Part shown: positions 13,411 to 27,196 of the stretch, piece by piece
Position numbering within the stretch: position 1 is the first letter of the stretch
How the letters are laid out: each line of letters opens with the position of its first letter
Origin: Heterodera schachtii
Taxonomy: Eukaryota; Nematoda; Chromadorea; Rhabditida; Heteroderidae
Direction of reading: 5' to 3'
Assembly (NCBI GenBank): GCA_023374025.1
Contig: SIJG01000027.1
Span: 493,252-557,251, forward strand
DNA length: 64,000 nucleotides
Program-made: the position numbers and the translations under genes
Notes under the pieces: generated by a model
The model's database searches: none
Told to the model about the DNA's origin: nothing
The model's input: the letters and a program-made list of their open reading frames with translations, nothing else

Positions 13411-13540
13411 AATTGATTGTTAAAGGTAGCATAAAAGACAAATAAAATCACCGTTCAACGTGAGCAAGAATGGAGAAATTGCTACAAGATTGAAACTATA
13501 TAAGGAAAGAAAATTTTCAAAACATAATTTAAATATAACA
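13411..13540 (+). repeat. Dispersed AT-flanked cassette
   Basis: The left flank TTAAAGGTAGCATAAAAGAC matches the AATAGCATAAAAAG flank at 45595 and 60671. The island is at about 13449-13484 (CACCGTTCAACGTGAGCAAG). CAAGATTGAAACTATATAAG follows from 13485. Island sequence differs from all other copies. Confidence 0.7.
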
Positions 13541-15244
13541 AGCTAAAACAATTTTAACGAACAAAATTTAACTAATTCAAAACGAAAATCTTAATTTCAA
13601 TTAAATATTAGTTTTTCGGTGCTTATTTAAATATTCAACATAAAAATAATGTAATAATTTCAATGAACTTAATAAAATTAGTTCGAAACCAATCTCAATT
13701 TAAATTAAATTAAAAACTTTTTAAAAAGCTAAATTAATAAAACTGGAAAACTTAATTAAATAAAAAATAAAAATAAAAAACTTTTTTTCTTTTAGTAATG
13801 GTTATATTTTTACAAAAACTTTTGGCAATTTTTCTTTAAAATAAGTTTATATAAAAATAATCAAACAAATTGTTAAAAAAATATTAGTTTGAAGATATTC
13901 AAAGTTCAATTTTATTTCTTATATAATTTTTTTTTGAGTTTTTGAACCTATACTAGAGAATGGGCTTTGACGCTTAAAATTACAATGATTATTATATAAT
14001 GCTTAGAAGTCATTTCAAAAACTCCAAAATTTGTGCTTAAATATTAAAGGATAGAAATAAAAAACTTTTTTAAATAATGTTTAAAAATTATAATATTTAA
14101 ATAAAGGAAATAAATGCTTAAATAATAATGTAAATCAGTCAGTTGAAAATCATTAAAAATTTATCCTAAATTTGAAAAAATAAAATCTTCTGATTGTGAT
14201 TTCAGACAAACACAAAAATCTACCATATTGACTTGATTGTTTCTCCATATTATATTTTTAGTTTAAAAAAATTATTCAAATCAATGTAAAATATATATTA
14301 AAGAAAATTATTATTCAAATTTTTATTGGATAATTAAGGTAATTAATAAGGGATGATAAAATAGAATACAAAAAAAGAGTTCATAATTTCAATAAAATGT
14401 TAACTCTATAATATTTAACTTAATTAATTAGTATAATTTTTCAGTAATTAGCCAATCTAAATAATTGGTATCAATAAATAGTTTGCACCAAATCTGCTGT
14501 TGATCAAAAAATATAAATTCTATGCAAAAACATAAAATGTAAAGTTTTGAAAGAGAATTTTAAAATAAGAAGAAAAACCGAAATATAGAATTTTTAATTT
14601 TTAAACCTTTGAACAATTATTATAAATTTAAAAAATATTGATCTTATAATATTTTAATCTAAAAACTTGCAACAATACATCCATTAAATTAATTTGTTTT
14701 CAATCATTGTGAAACAGACTCCAAAAAAAATTGATCAAATTTTGAGTTTAATTTATTGGGAAACAACGATGAAATGAAAAACTGAATTAAAAAACAAATT
14801 TTAAATATTATTTTTAGATTAAAAAAGCGTGAAAGAATAATTTTCTAATGAAAGAAAAAAACTCAAAAAATTAAATTTAATTCGAAATAACGAAGAAAGT
14901 ATATTTATTTAAGAAGGCCTTCATTAATTCTTTTAGCCTTAAATAAGTATATAATTTGTTAGTGATAAAAGTTTAATAATTTAAATAACTCAAACTTAAA
15001 AATAAAATATTTAGACTAAAATAATATTTAAACGAAATACAACTTTTAAAACTTTTGATGTTTATTATTAAATATATGAAGCTAATAAGAATTAAATTTA
15101 ATTTGAAATTTTAAGAAACATAATTACGTTAACATAAAAAATAAAATCGCAATATTATTAAAAATATGAAGCAAATACAATTTTTTTTATTTTAATGGAA
15201 TAAATATTAAATTAAAAAAAGATAATTAAATATATTAAATTTCC

Positions 15245-15300
15245 GATTTACTATTTCTACGTTTTTGGAGGTCAGAATTACGAAAAGCGATTGGAGATCA
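15245..15300 (-). repeat. Inverted copy of a hAT-like element interior
   Basis: Read on the + strand, GATTTACTATTTCTACG and TTTTGGAGGTCAGAATTACG match the reverse complement of 15905-15952 (GATTTACTATTTTACG, TTTTGGAGGTCAGAATTCCG). The two copies are about 600 bp apart and point away from each other, so they are two fragments rather than the ends of one element. No terminal CAGGG is present here. Confidence 0.65.
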
Positions 15301-15379
15301 GCGAACTTGTGGAACAAATCATTTTTGTAATTTAAATTTTCATAATTTTCAGAACAAGCATTTAGCCAACAAGAATCAT

Positions 15380-15412
15380 CATTTGGGGTCAAAATCAGCA
15401 CTTTGAAAATTT
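15380..15412 (+). repeat. GGGGTCAAAATCAGCA repeat fragment
   Basis: TTTGGGGTCAAAATCAGCAC is nearly identical to TTTGGGGTCAAAAATCAGCA at about 46402. AAATCAGCA is also the unit of the short array at 27122-27196. Confidence 0.6.
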
Positions 15413-15868
15413 TAGTCAAAATGAAAAAATGCTTAATGACATTATGCCATAAAATTTCAAAATTTTGAATTTAATTTTGAAGTTAATTAATTAATTTCTA
15501 TATATTTTTTGATAGATTATTATTTTTTATTAATAAAATATTAAAAAATGTTTAAGTATTATTTAGTGAGTAAATGTTCAAGTAATTGCAGCTATTTTAG
15601 TGCGGTAATTTGAATAACAATTTTTCAAAGCATCTATAATTACACCTTTCTAATAAATTTTCTTTTTAATTAATTATTTATTTTTTAAATTTTATTCTGA
15701 ACCAATTTAATTTTTTTTCTTGTAAAAATTTTCGGTTTTTTTATTGCAACGAAAAATGGAAAATTATTGAAATTGTTAAACAGCTTTTATAATTATTTAC
15801 AAAAAATTAATATATAATTGTGATATCACTTTTTTACGTTTACTTACAATAATAGTACTTATATATAC

Positions 15869-15955
15869 CAGGGATGGAATTCCGAGGCCCCAAAAAATTT
15901 CGAAAGTCGGAAATCGGAATTCTGACCTCCAAAATCGTAAAATAGTAAATCTGAA
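15869..15955 (+). mobile_element. hAT-like transposon end fragment
   Basis: The sequence begins CAGGGATGGAATTCCGAGGC. The CAGGG start is typical of hAT-superfamily terminal inverted repeats. A matching right end, reading GCCTCGGAATGGCATCCCTG on the + strand, is at 34422-34441, and an inverted internal copy is at 15245-15300. Only the end and about 85 bp are recognisable; no transposase is nearby. The hAT assignment rests on the terminal bases alone. Confidence 0.5.
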
Positions 15956-16164
15956 AAGCATAATTGTTAATTATTAATTTGAATGTTTTTATTAGCAGGA
16001 ACTGAAAAAAGCCGGAAAATTGGCACAAACCATAGTAAAAAAGAATGGGCGAAGCAACTGATGGAAAACAATGGAAAATCTGTTTCATATGTAAAAATTA
16101 TATTTAAAAATTTAATAAAAAACTTTTTGGAATTGAAATAAACTTTTAAAAAAGAATATAAAAT

Positions 16165-16240
16165 AAAAGAAACAAATAGAAGCTTGACAGCTGCGCACAA
16201 AGCAGTGCACAAGATTGAATATTTTCTAATGAATGTTAAT
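16165..16240 (+). repeat. Dispersed AT-flanked cassette
   Basis: The island AGCTTGACAGCTGCGCACAA and AGCAGTG (about 16180-16208) leads into CACAAGATTGAATATTTTCT at 16208. The left flank AAAATAAAAGAAACAAAT is weakly like other copies. The next cassette, about 650 bp on, is on the opposite strand. Confidence 0.55.
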
Positions 16241-16849
16241 GTAAACCTAATTAAACATTTAAAATTAAAAGTAATTAATTGCGGTTTTTTTTTATTACGT
16301 TAACAAACTTTTATTGATACTTTTCAAAATATTATTTCTTTTTTATTAAAAGGATTTTTTAAATTTTAAATTTTCAATTTAAATTTTTTTTTTAATTATT
16401 AGGGCAATTTATTTTTTAAAAAAGGATATTAATAATTTATTTATTAATTTTTTTTATGATTGGTATCTATTGTTAATAAACAAATAATGCTTGAATTCTA
16501 TAGATATTTAATTTAATAAAATTTCAATTTTTGCATGCTATAGCATAAATTTTTATATACCAATCATTTTTGAAAAAGATAAAAAAATAGTAAAACGAAA
16601 AATATTTGTTTAATTCAACTAAAATATTTTTTATTATATAATATTCTTTTTTCCTTGTATATTTTAAACTAATAGGGATTTAGAGTAGAATATTTTCATA
16701 ATTTTCTTATATTTAATGCTGGAATAAATTAATTTAAAAAATGCATTTAATTTAAATTAATATTTTGGTTTGCAATTAATTTTTTAGATATATTAATTTT
16801 TTTATTCTTTTATGCAGCATATTTAAATTTAGCGCCTAAAATTAATTTT

Positions 16850-16945
16850 CTCTATAATATTTTCAATCTCGTCCATAACTCACATCTATGATTTTTTCTT
16901 CGTGCCGTCGTGTACGATTTTCAACGACAATACACTTAAATTTCA
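16850..16945 (-). repeat. Dispersed AT-flanked cassette, minus strand
   Basis: On the minus strand the motif reads CGAGATTGAAAATATTATAG, matching 9896 and 45681, and its flank carries AAATTAATTTTAGGCGCT. The island (about 16872-16940) includes a 24-bp segment, TCGTGTACG then ATTTTCAACGACAAT, that recurs at about 46562-46585 with two changes. This is the only island sequence seen to be shared between loci. It lies in a T-rich domain. Confidence 0.7.
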
Positions 16946-17360
16946 CTGTTAAAAAAATGTAAAATAATTCAAATAAATAACAAATTATGTTTTAAGGAAT
17001 TTTAATTAAAAACGATTTCCATATATTTGTCTTGGCAAAACAAATAATATTTAGAATGTTACGCTTTAATATGTGCACATTTCTAACAAAAAATATATAT
17101 ACGCTTTGTTGCTTTTTTGATAGTAATTTATAACTTTGTGAAATTGAAATATAAGTCGATTTTGAATATAATTTATTTTTTTTTAAATATACTGTTAATA
17201 TATTTTTTTAAAATTATATTGAAAAATAACATTGTTTTTTCTGTACTTTAAATATTATAGAAATATTAAAAAAATAATATGGCTTTAAATAACCGGAAAA
17301 TTATACATGCAAAATATAAATAAAAAAATATAAAACTTAATATTGAGAAAAGTACGTAGA

Positions 17361-17400
17361 CCAGATAGATCCGCCGCCACAAGAACTCCGCGCGGGGTTT
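17361..17400. other. GC-rich island
   Basis: CCGCCGCCACAAGAACTCCG followed by CGCGGGG is one of the most GC-rich 40-bp stretches in the first 28 kb. No coding frame or repeat partner was seen. It is just beyond the T-to-A skew switch near 17.27 kb. Confidence 0.5.
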
Positions 17401-17810
17401 ATTAAAATATCTTAAGTTAAACCAAAACATTTAAAAGAATATTGTGATATTTCTACATTAATTAAATTATATCATCTCACCTATGTGTGCATTCTTTTAA
17501 AATCTTAATCAAATTAAAATTTCTATTGAAAATAATTTTTACAATAAATGAAGTAATAATAAACACACTATAAAGTTAATGAGAAGAGTAAAAATTAGTA
17601 GTTAAATAAATAAATTATAATAATAACAAAAGATCTAATTGAATGAGAAAATAATTCTTAATAAAGATAATTTTTCAAGTTTTTTAAACAAAATGAGTTT
17701 AAAATCAGATAAATAATTAAAAACAATATAATATGTACATATTGTTAGTACAATTTATTGATAATCTATATTAAGTTCATATTATTATTAGAAAATAAAT
17801 TAAAAAAGCG

Positions 17811-17855
17811 AATATTACATAATCCATTAAAATATCCTTCATTCTTAATTATTAT
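17811..17855 (+). repeat. Partial copy of the 59735 repeat
   Basis: TTACATAATCCATTAAAATA then TCCTTCATTCTTAATTATTA matches 59738-59775 and the left part of 7640-7850. Confidence 0.6.
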
Positions 17856-18040
17856 AAATTATATTTAAATCAAATATTACAAAAAATGCAGAAATACATA
17901 ATTTGTTATTCATTAATAATTGAATAATGTAATCGTTACTAGATTATGTCAACAAAACACATTAGAGTTTATTAAAACATTAATTATTAATTATTTTATT
18001 AAGGCTTTGAATTTTAAAGCAATTGATGGGTATTAAGGAA

Positions 18041-19185
18041 ATTACATTTTGAAACTTTATTGAGTATTATGAAAACTTAAAACATGATTAAGTTTCAACT
18101 TGTATATACAACTTCCTATTTTAATTTTTATTTCTTTATTAATAAATAACATTAATGTAACAAATATTTTGGATTTGGTTTCACAGTATTAAACAATTAC
18201 TATATTATTGCAAGTCATAATTTTATGATTTAATTTTTTTTCATTAAAAATATAATTTTCAAAAATAAAATCCTGTATTGGATTTCGGTATTTTCATTTT
18301 CTTATGATTTTAAAAAGTGAACCAGAAAATTGGCATTTTTAAAATCATTTTATGATTGACTTTTTTAAATATTCTTTTTCTTTATTCTATAATTCTCAAA
18401 TTTATTAATAAATTCTAGAATTTACATTTTTAATTTTAATAAGTGTTGTTTATTTTTGAATTAATTAAAGAATTATTTATTTTATAAATATGAAAATTTT
18501 GCACGTGATATTATTAATTGGTAAAGAAACTTCACTTATTTAATTGATTATTTACATTTTTTATTCTCTATGTGTTTTTCATTTTTCAATAATTATTTTC
18601 CCTGATTTTTTTCTATTTTGTAGGATAATTTCATGGCTATCTCTGTTTCTTCAACAAAATCTGTTAATACTTATTCAAAAAGATGATTCTGATTAATTCC
18701 GTTATTTGTTTAATTAAATAAATTAATTTACATTTTATTTTATTGGTCATTTGTCATTTTCTGCAAATTCTATCTTTTAAATATGATTTTTTTAATAGCT
18801 CTTTCACTAAATTATTGCTTTTGTTTTTCGTGTTTAAGTTTTTATTTTTATTTTTTAAATACCGTTGATAATATAAATATATTAAATTTTTTTTTAAACA
18901 GCAGCGACGGATTTGGTTGATTTGTCCCATTTTTGACAAAATTAAAATAAATTTTAATTTGTTTATTCTTGTTTCTTTATTTATGAATTTAACTTATTAT
19001 TTTGGATAGATGATTCTTTTTCATGCTGAATATCTTTACATCTAATTATTTTTTATGAGTTTGCTAAATTTAATATTTTTTCTCTTTATGAATTTTTAAT
19101 TACTTATTTCGAAATTGATTTTTTTTCCATGCTATATTCCCGTTATCGGGTTCATTTAAAATCTATTTTCTATAGTAAATTAAAT
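18041..19185. other. T-rich desert, no gene seen
   Basis: A strongly T-rich block between A-rich ones. Apparent short frames are low-complexity and read lysine/asparagine-rich on the minus strand, as expected from composition alone. No RNA or mobile element recognised. Confidence 0.6.
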
Positions 19186-22100
19186 TTAAAATAATTTCTT
19201 TCAAAGTTTTGAAAGAAAATTAAAATATTGTTTAATAGCGTTTATTACCTTTTCAAAATAAATTAAGCAATAAACTCAGTAATTCTGCGTGCTTTTAAGT
19301 TTAAAAATTTGAATTTTAAACATTTTAAAATAACCATTAAATTTAAGAATTATTATTTTTTATAAAAATGTGTATGTTTTCTTTAATTTTAAATTATTGA
19401 AGTGAATAGCCGGTTTGACGTTTCATACTTTAATTTAACTGTATTTTAAATTCAAAAAATGGATTTAATTAAAAATGCAAAAATTGCCATAAATATTTAT
19501 TAAATTAACTTTATTTATTTAAATATCCAGAAAAATTATATGATATAATAATTTTCTAAATTAATAAAAAATAAGATAAAAATTTAAAAATATGTTAATT
19601 AATTTAAAGGCAAAAATTAAATACATCAAAAATTTTCTCAAGTTTTATTATCAAATTGGAATGTGTGGTCAAAATAAACAAAATAAAACTAGAAGCAAGT
19701 TAATTAGTTTGAAGACCTTGGTTTTATGCTAAGATAATGAATTAATAAACATTTTACTCAAAAATATAAATAAAAAATATGATAAATAATAAATCAATTT
19801 ATTAAAAATAATTTGTTATTATAATTTACAGAAATAATTTTAAAATAAATCAAATATTATAAAAAATTTATGCAATTAAAAATTGCCATATAATTAAATC
19901 ATTGATAAAAGGATAAAGCAAAAAAATATTTAATGTGATACATTAAATCGCATACAATCTGAAGAATATTTGGGCTCTATTTCTTAATAATTTACACATT
20001 TCAATAAGTTAAATTACTTTTTCAATAAACCATAAATAAATTAAAATTTATTAATTAATTGCATTATTTCATCAACCAATTATGAGGCTTTTATGGAAAA
20101 CAATATCCTCTAGTAAAAAATAAATCAAATTTAAAAAATAATAATAAAATAAATTAAAAATATATATATATAAATTTAAATTATTTAAATTAATTGAATT
20201 TAAATATATATTTGAAAAGGTGTTTCATTGGATAATATTAAGAAAAACTTCTCAGACAATTTTTAATTGTTGTAACCTTTTTGTAAGAATTTTAAAAACC
20301 TAATTATTATATAAATTGAATAGTAAAATAATTTACTTATTGCAAAGATTTAAAAAAAGGCAATTTTTATTTTATTTTTCAAGTTTAAATATTTATTTCG
20401 AATTTTTTATTAAAATTAATTTCAAATTGAACTAAGAAAAGTTATAACAAGAAGTTAATCAAACTAAAATATAAAAATCACTTTTAAACTGCTTATTGTT
20501 AGATCGATAAGAAAAAATGATAAACTGAACGAGCACGCACTTTCATGAAACAATTGGATCTTGTCTTGTCGAGATTAAAAATGAAAACATTTGGGTTTAA
20601 GTATACAATACAAAAGCCTAATTAAACAACTTAATAAATAATCCAATATGCATTTTTTTTTCATCTAAACAAGAATTTTTTAGTATCTTTTTGTAATTCA
20701 TATAAAAAATAAATAAAAAATAGCAAAATATTTGTTTTATTTAAAAAACCAAAATAATAATTTGTTTAAATCAAAAAACATAAAATACAAAAAAAATTAA
20801 CCAAAAATTTTAAAAAAATTGCAGAAAAAAAGATATAAATTAATGACCTTCCTACCTCAGGTAATAACCTTCTTGGGTCAGTATTAAGCTTTTTGCATAT
20901 GATGTTAAAATTTATATCTCTTATAAAACACGAGATGCTATAATTTATTATTTTTTTACATTGCATTATAAAATTCTTAGTCATAAATAATAATTTTTAT
21001 TCTATTTGAGATTTTTTATTCCAATCCAAATTTTAATTTTATTCTTTTTTTTCTAATCAATTTAAAAATAAAAATTTTAAATAAACATAATTAATTAATT
21101 TAGAGACAAAAGATAATTGATTTATATTTTTATTCAAAAATATAAAAGAAAAGGATGACAAATAAAGCATTTATTAAAATAATCCTTTAGTTATATCAAA
21201 AATTAAAAAATAAATAAATATTTGAGTGAAATTTTGCCAAATTCTGTTGTCCATGAATTTATGAAAAAAGATTGTTTTATAATTTGCAATTCTTTTTTGT
21301 TTTATTTTTCATTAAATAAATATTTAAAACACATAATTTTTAATGCTTTATTGGTATACTATTAAAATATTATTTTAAAATATTTTAAAACAACAATAAT
21401 AGAATCATTTAAATAATTAGAAGAAATAATTAATTTTTAAATTCTGTGAAAAATTCTAAAATTAAAGAAAAAGTAAAAAATAAATAAAAAATAAAAATAA
21501 TTACTTAATTAAAGTAAAATTTCTTTATAAATTAATAATAAATATAATTGTTAATTAATTACATATTTTACAATACTCGGGAAGAGTACAACTCGGAGTT
21601 AATTACTTCATTTTTACGAGAAAAATTTATTAGATCTTAAATTTTTTGCCACAAATTAAAAATAAATAAATAAATATACATAAATAAGGTTAATGATCTC
21701 TTTAAATAGGAAAGATAAAACAATCAAAAAACCTTAAATATAATAAAAATATATGATTTAAATTGCACGAAATTATCTTAATTGTATGCATAATATTTTT
21801 AAACAATAATAAAAAATTTTATTAATTTTTTTATGAAAAAGTATAAAAAATTAAATAAATTTGCAAAACAAGCACCTAGGTTTGTTTGCATTCAAACAAT
21901 ATTAATCCTTTTTCCACTATTTCTGCATTTAATTTGAAAATTTTTTAAAATTATTATTGATATTCAAAAAAATAGTGTTTTAAAATAACTAAATTTTAAA
22001 TTTTATTTATTTACATAGTTATTTTTAGGTTCGCCCACACTGAGACTATTTTCGTTTGATCTAGCACCTATTTAATAATTGAAAAGTTTTATAATTAAAA

Positions 22101-22690
22101 AATAATAATTTAATTATCGAAAAAAGAAAAGATGCGAACTTTCAAATAATACACAAATTTTTTTTAGATAATAGAGTTTAAAAAGTAATCCCAAATGAAA
22201 AAGGATTAAGTAATTTTTTATCATAAAAATATTTTCAAAATTTGAGATAGATGGGCCAAAGAATGCAATGAGAACAAGAAATTAAAATGAATTTCAAACT
22301 CTTAGAAAATAACACAAACATAAATAATAGCAATATTTTGAATTTTGTTTGTAGTTAAGAAAATTTTAGTGTATTTATTAATGACCAGCTAAATATTTCA
22401 TCCATACAAATAGATTTTTATACAAGTTAAATAATCAAAATAACGTATAAATTAGAAAGATAAATCATTAAACAATAATAAAAATATTGTTTCAAGTCAA
22501 ATAGGTTGCTGCATTGCATATGCAATAGCAAATCGACTATTTGGACGATTGGTATTCTAAATTATTCTTTTATTTTATTTAAAAAAATTATTAAAAATAA
22601 ATGCAATAATTTGAATGTGAATCGTTATACATATAATAAAAAATAGTTTAACAAAATAAAAAGTCAAACAGAAGGAAAAAAGTTATTCCA
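19186..22690. other. A-rich desert between listed repeats
   Basis: No gene seen. A stretch at 20840-20890 (CTTCCTACCTCAGGTAATAA, CCTTCTTGGGTCAG) and one at 21573-21600 (ACTCGGGAAGAGTACAACTC) are GC-richer but unmatched. Elsewhere only low-complexity AT and cassette remnants. Confidence 0.55.
20475..20620 (+). repeat. Dispersed AT-flanked cassette
   Basis: TTTTAAACTGCTTATTG and ATGATAAACTGAACGAG match the left flank at 323-362. The island (about 20531-20568) is new. CGAGATTAAAAATGAAAACA at 20569 and GGTTTAAGTAT match the right flank at 404-456 and 669-700. Confidence 0.65.
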
Positions 22691-22924
22691 TTCAACATTT
22701 ATTTATAATATATTTTTTATACATATATTTATACGATATAATATATCTCAATTGTATCCTTGTTTATTTATGAGACAAATAATTTATTATTTATAATTCA
22801 ATCATCAAATTTTATAAGATTTTTACCTTTTATTAATCTTGATTATTCTAATGTTATTTTTGGCCTCATATTTTAAATTAAAAACAATTAATTTAATTAT
22901 TAATTATAGTTAATTTGAATTATT

Positions 22925-23015
22925 TTGAGTTATTTAAATTATGCGTAGAAAATTATCTTCCCCTAAAATATTTTCATCTTTTGTGCCTGGTGAGTTCGGT
23001 TAAATGAATGCAATG
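22925..23015 (-). repeat. Dispersed AT-flanked cassette, minus strand
   Basis: On the minus strand: island GAACTCACCAGG, then CACAAAAGATGAAAATATTT, AGATAATTTTCTACGC and AAATAACTCAAAA. The downstream flank is shared with the neighbouring copy at 23471-23580, same orientation, about 545 bp away. Confidence 0.6.
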
Positions 23016-23470
23016 TTAATACTCTTTTATTGACTTTTTTACTTATAAAATACAGTTCAATTCAATCAAGACATAGTTTTTAATTTTAAATTTAATTATT
23101 TTGTTTTTTCATATTTAGAATTAAATCAGTTCAGCTGCTCACTTTTTTAATTACTTTTAGTCAAAGTATTTATTCACATTTCTTCTTAAGTTTTAATTTA
23201 TGATTGTTTTTTACACGGAAATAGCATTTATTTTTTTAATAGATAATTTTACAAATTTCATAAAAACTATTTAATATTTTAATATTCTATATTATTGGCA
23301 TTGGTTTATAATGTAATTGTAAGAATTATGAAAAATATGCTTTTATTTATTTTTTAAATATTGTAATTAATTAACCCGTTTAAATTGTATTTATTTAAAT
23401 CACGAATTTAATTGAAATGAAATGTAATAAAAATAGTAAATGAATTTAAATTATTTTATTATTTTTTAAT

Positions 23471-23580
23471 TTGAGTTATTTAAAACAAGCGTCTAAAATT
23501 ATTTTTCTTGAATTTTCAATCTTGTGCTAGTCAAACAACTTTATTCACTATATGCACCTCTTCATTTGATTGTTTTTTAA
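23471..23580 (-). repeat. Dispersed AT-flanked cassette, minus strand
   Basis: On the minus strand: island AGAGGTGCATATAGTG through GACTAG, then CACAAGATTGAAAATTCAAG, AAAAATAATTTTAGACGCTT and TTTAAATAACTCAAA. The right flank aligns well with 9896-9945. Confidence 0.7.
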
Positions 23581-23843
23581 GGATTTGTTGACTATTTCAA
23601 CTTTTAAATTAATAGGTTTTTATTTTTCTTTTTGGTATTTTTTAATTTATTTTAGAATATATATTTTTGCTTATAAGACAATTCCATAATTCTATTATCT
23701 TTTAAAATATTTAAAATATATTTATATTTAGTAAACATAGTAGAGCTTAAGGCAGTAGATCTTTTTAATTTTTTTTTTTTTACACTTTATTTATTTGTTT
23801 TTTTAATTAGTATCAAATATTGTTAAAAAAATAATAATTTATA

Positions 23844-23910
23844 TGGCGTTTTGCCAAAATTTATTAACAAAAATGCAATAAAACTGAAAAACCCCTAAGA
23901 ATTGGCAATC
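23844..23910 (+). repeat. Fragment of the 415-bp repeat
   Basis: TGGCGTTTTGCC, AAAAATGCAATAAAA and AACCCCTAAGAATTGG follow in the same order as at 2140-2260 of the full-length copy. Confidence 0.6.
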
Positions 23911-26900
23911 ATTAAATAATTTGTAATTTCAATTATATTTTTGATTATTTTAGTAATTTATTCACAATATTTTAAAAAATAAATGCATTTTTAAAATATC
24001 GTCAAAATCATATTAGATGAATAAGGCACACAGATGCGAGTTTAACACTAATAAGGTAAACCAACAAAAATGAAAAAAGTATTTAAAAACAAATATTTTG
24101 TTTTGAATTTATTAGCAAGTAAATAACTTTTTAATGGGGCTTCAATGTTTTTTATTTTTAATTTTTTTTGTAATTTTTAAATAAAAGCCAAATTTAATAT
24201 TTTCCCTGAGAAAAATAGAAAATAACGATCTTTCAACTTTTGCATATGATAATTTAAAGTGAACATTTTCTCATCATTGTAAATTTTATTAAAACAAATT
24301 TTAATTAATTAGGTCGAGGACAAAATATATTTTGTACAAATATTTGTACAGAGAATACATCGGAATTCCAATAGTGAAGCCAAAATTTGTGATTAATACA
24401 GAACTGAAATTAATGGGCCAATAACTATGAGGTAAATTGGTGTAATTGTCTCGTCAACATTCCGCAATTTTAATTTTATAAAAGATTATTTATTAAATAG
24501 ATTCATTGAAATATTTTTTTCAGTTTATGATTTTCTAAATTTTTTTAAAAGTGCTTATGATGAAAAATTATTTCACTTGTTATTATTTTTTCGTTTTCGC
24601 TTGGATTCCATGCTTAAATATTTTGATTGTTCTGGCAATTATAAATATATTACTTCATAAAAAACTTATCTTTATTTTTTCATCCTAATTTTTGAAAAAA
24701 TATTTTTAATTATAAGATTTTTAAATAAAATTTATTGTTAGTTCAAAATTATTTGTTGTTTTTAATAGTATTAGCCTCTTTTCTATCGAAAAATAAAGAA
24801 AATTAAATTAGTTTTAATGAATTAATTAAGCACTAATAGTTTTTACATTGGTAAATTTAATGAATAATTATTAATTTATAGTAAATAAACATGTTTGTTG
24901 ATTAATTTTTTATTAAAATCTAAAAAACTTAACATTTTAGCTTTATAGAACTAACTAATTTAGTATTTTAGGGGTTATTTATAATATTTATTTAAATTTT
25001 TGATAGTTTTTGAATTAGCTTTTTAAATAATTCTCGTGTCTCAAAAACATTCTACTTCAACAGACATCGAGTTGCTTTTTGTCTTTTTTATAGTTTTATT
25101 GTGTTTTAATTTAGCATGATGAATTTTCTGTAATGTTGTTTATAATATTATATTTATTCATTGCATTTCACAGATTTTTCCAAAAGACTTTTTTATTTTA
25201 AAACTATTATCAAAACAACATTTATTTTGTAGATTAATATATTTTTACATTTATTTAAAAAACTTCGGTTTTTAATGAATAGAGCACGTATAATTTTGTG
25301 TACTTTATTCACTGTTTGTTTTAATGCTGCTGCGATACTTGGCCTGAATATTAACTGGTCATATAAAATTTTTCAAAATAATAAATAAAAAAATTTTGCT
25401 TTGACTAATAATTAGGGATAAAATTTAAGTCAATCCAAAAAGTCGAGTAATAGAATCATACAAAATCGCCAAAAAGTCACGAAAATAAAAAATGTTTTAT
25501 ACTTTTTTACATAATTTAAAAAAATTATTCCATTTATATAAGGTATTTGTTCATAGGTGTGATTTTAAATTTTTTTTTTTTTTATATTTTCGTTTTATAA
25601 TTTATAAACTTTCCATTAATTTAAATAACGAGAAAAACATATTTCTTAACAAATAGATCTGTTAAAAAATAATAAAGTGTTTTATTTTTTAAATTTTTGT
25701 CCCTGCTTTTAATACAATATTTTATGTTTTTATATTCCATTTTAACAATCTATTAATATAAACAAGTTAGATTTTTAAATTTATTAAAATATTTTTTTTT
25801 TGTAATTTTAGTGCTTGAATTTTGGTAAGTAGTCAATATTATTCCTCATGTCGTCCTATTCGGCTTAATAGTTATTTTGTTCAGGTCTTCTTTATTAGCT
25901 TTTTTATTCGATAATTATTTGTTTAATTTATTTACAGTTAACTTTTATATTTGTTTCTCTTAAGAATTAGTGTTTTCAATTTTTGATCTATTTAAAGCTC
26001 AATAAATATTAATATGAGAATGCATACATATTTTCTAATTTTAAATAATTTATGGTTATTATAGTATAAATAATAATAAGATTTTTTTTTCAAAAAACTT
26101 AAATTTCAATTGAAATTGCAAGGACGAATTTGCAATTTTTTAATTTTTATAGCTTGTTTTTAATTTTTTTTTTCATTACCATAGCTCTTTATTAATAATA
26201 TTTTATTTTTCATCAAATTTAACTTATGATTTACTTAAATTCTTGATAATTAATATTTCACGTTTTCTTAGTTTAAGGTATAAATTAATCCTTGTTATGA
26301 TTATTTTGAAATTCTCTTTGCAGATATTGACTAGCGACTTCTTTTTAATCTGTTTCCAATAATGAATAAATAATTTCTTGAAATATGATCGAACAATATG
26401 TGTTGTGTCTATGAATGCACTTATTTCAAGCTTGTCACTTAAATTACTACTAATTAATTTTTAGATCTATAATATGATTTTATTTTTTATTTTATTAGCA
26501 AGCATCTTAATATTTTCTTCAATGCTTGGATTTTCAGAATTTTATGAACTTGTAAAATAGTTTTATTAAAGATGATTTTGTTTTAAAATTTATTATTTAT
26601 TTTTTAAATATCAGAGATTATTGATATTGCTTTATCAAAATTGTAAGTATTTGAATAAAATTACAAGAACGAATACTTTTTTTAATTGATTACTTAAGTA
26701 AAACGAAATTTAAACTTTTCCATTCGTAAATTATATTAATTTTCAAAGAAAAAATTTACTTAAATTATAAAAAACATTTTCATTCAGACTATTTCTTCTT
26801 GAAAATGAATTATATACGATTTTAAGGCCTAAAAATTTTTGTAACAGTTGTTCTTTTTAATAACATTTGAAAACCAGAAAAGCAATGAATTTTAAGACTT

Positions 26901-27121
26901 GAATGCTTATAAAATAGATTTATTCAATGTAAATTAACTTAAAATCTCTTAAAACAAAACTGCAAATTAACAATTGATATCTAATTGACACTAATGATAA
27001 ATATTTAAATGTTTTATTATTTCACTTTAACCTAAAGTTGATAGAAAGCGAAATAATATATATAATTCAAAAATCTAAACCATTAATGAAGAAGTTAATT
27101 CAATAATATATTTGTTTTTTT

Positions 27122-27196
27122 TTCCAAAAATCAGCATAAATCAGCAAACTTTCTCAAAAAAAGCAGCAAAAATCAGCATCTCCAAAAAGCAGCATT
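27122..27196 (+). repeat. AAATCAGCA short array
   Basis: AAATCAGCA occurs three times and AAGCAGCA twice within 75 bp, at irregular spacing (CCAAAAATCAGCATAAATCA, then AAAGCAGCAAAAATCAGCAT). The unit is shared with 15380-15412 and 46391-46450. Confidence 0.7.

Larger units (their letters stand above)
9961..15200. other. A-rich desert between listed repeats
   Basis: I see no gene. The + strand is strongly A-rich throughout. A GC-richer island at 11395-11453 (CAGCCCGCCTTTAAGCGCAT) and another at 12455-12495 (AACGTCAACATCAACCGTGT) have no coding frame and no clear second copy. The rest is low-complexity AT. Confidence 0.6.

Noticed and set aside
15840..16212. Two overlapping minus-strand frames of about 80 codons
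   Set aside because: They overlap a hAT-like end and a cassette, are hydrophobic low-complexity readings, and contradict each other's frame.
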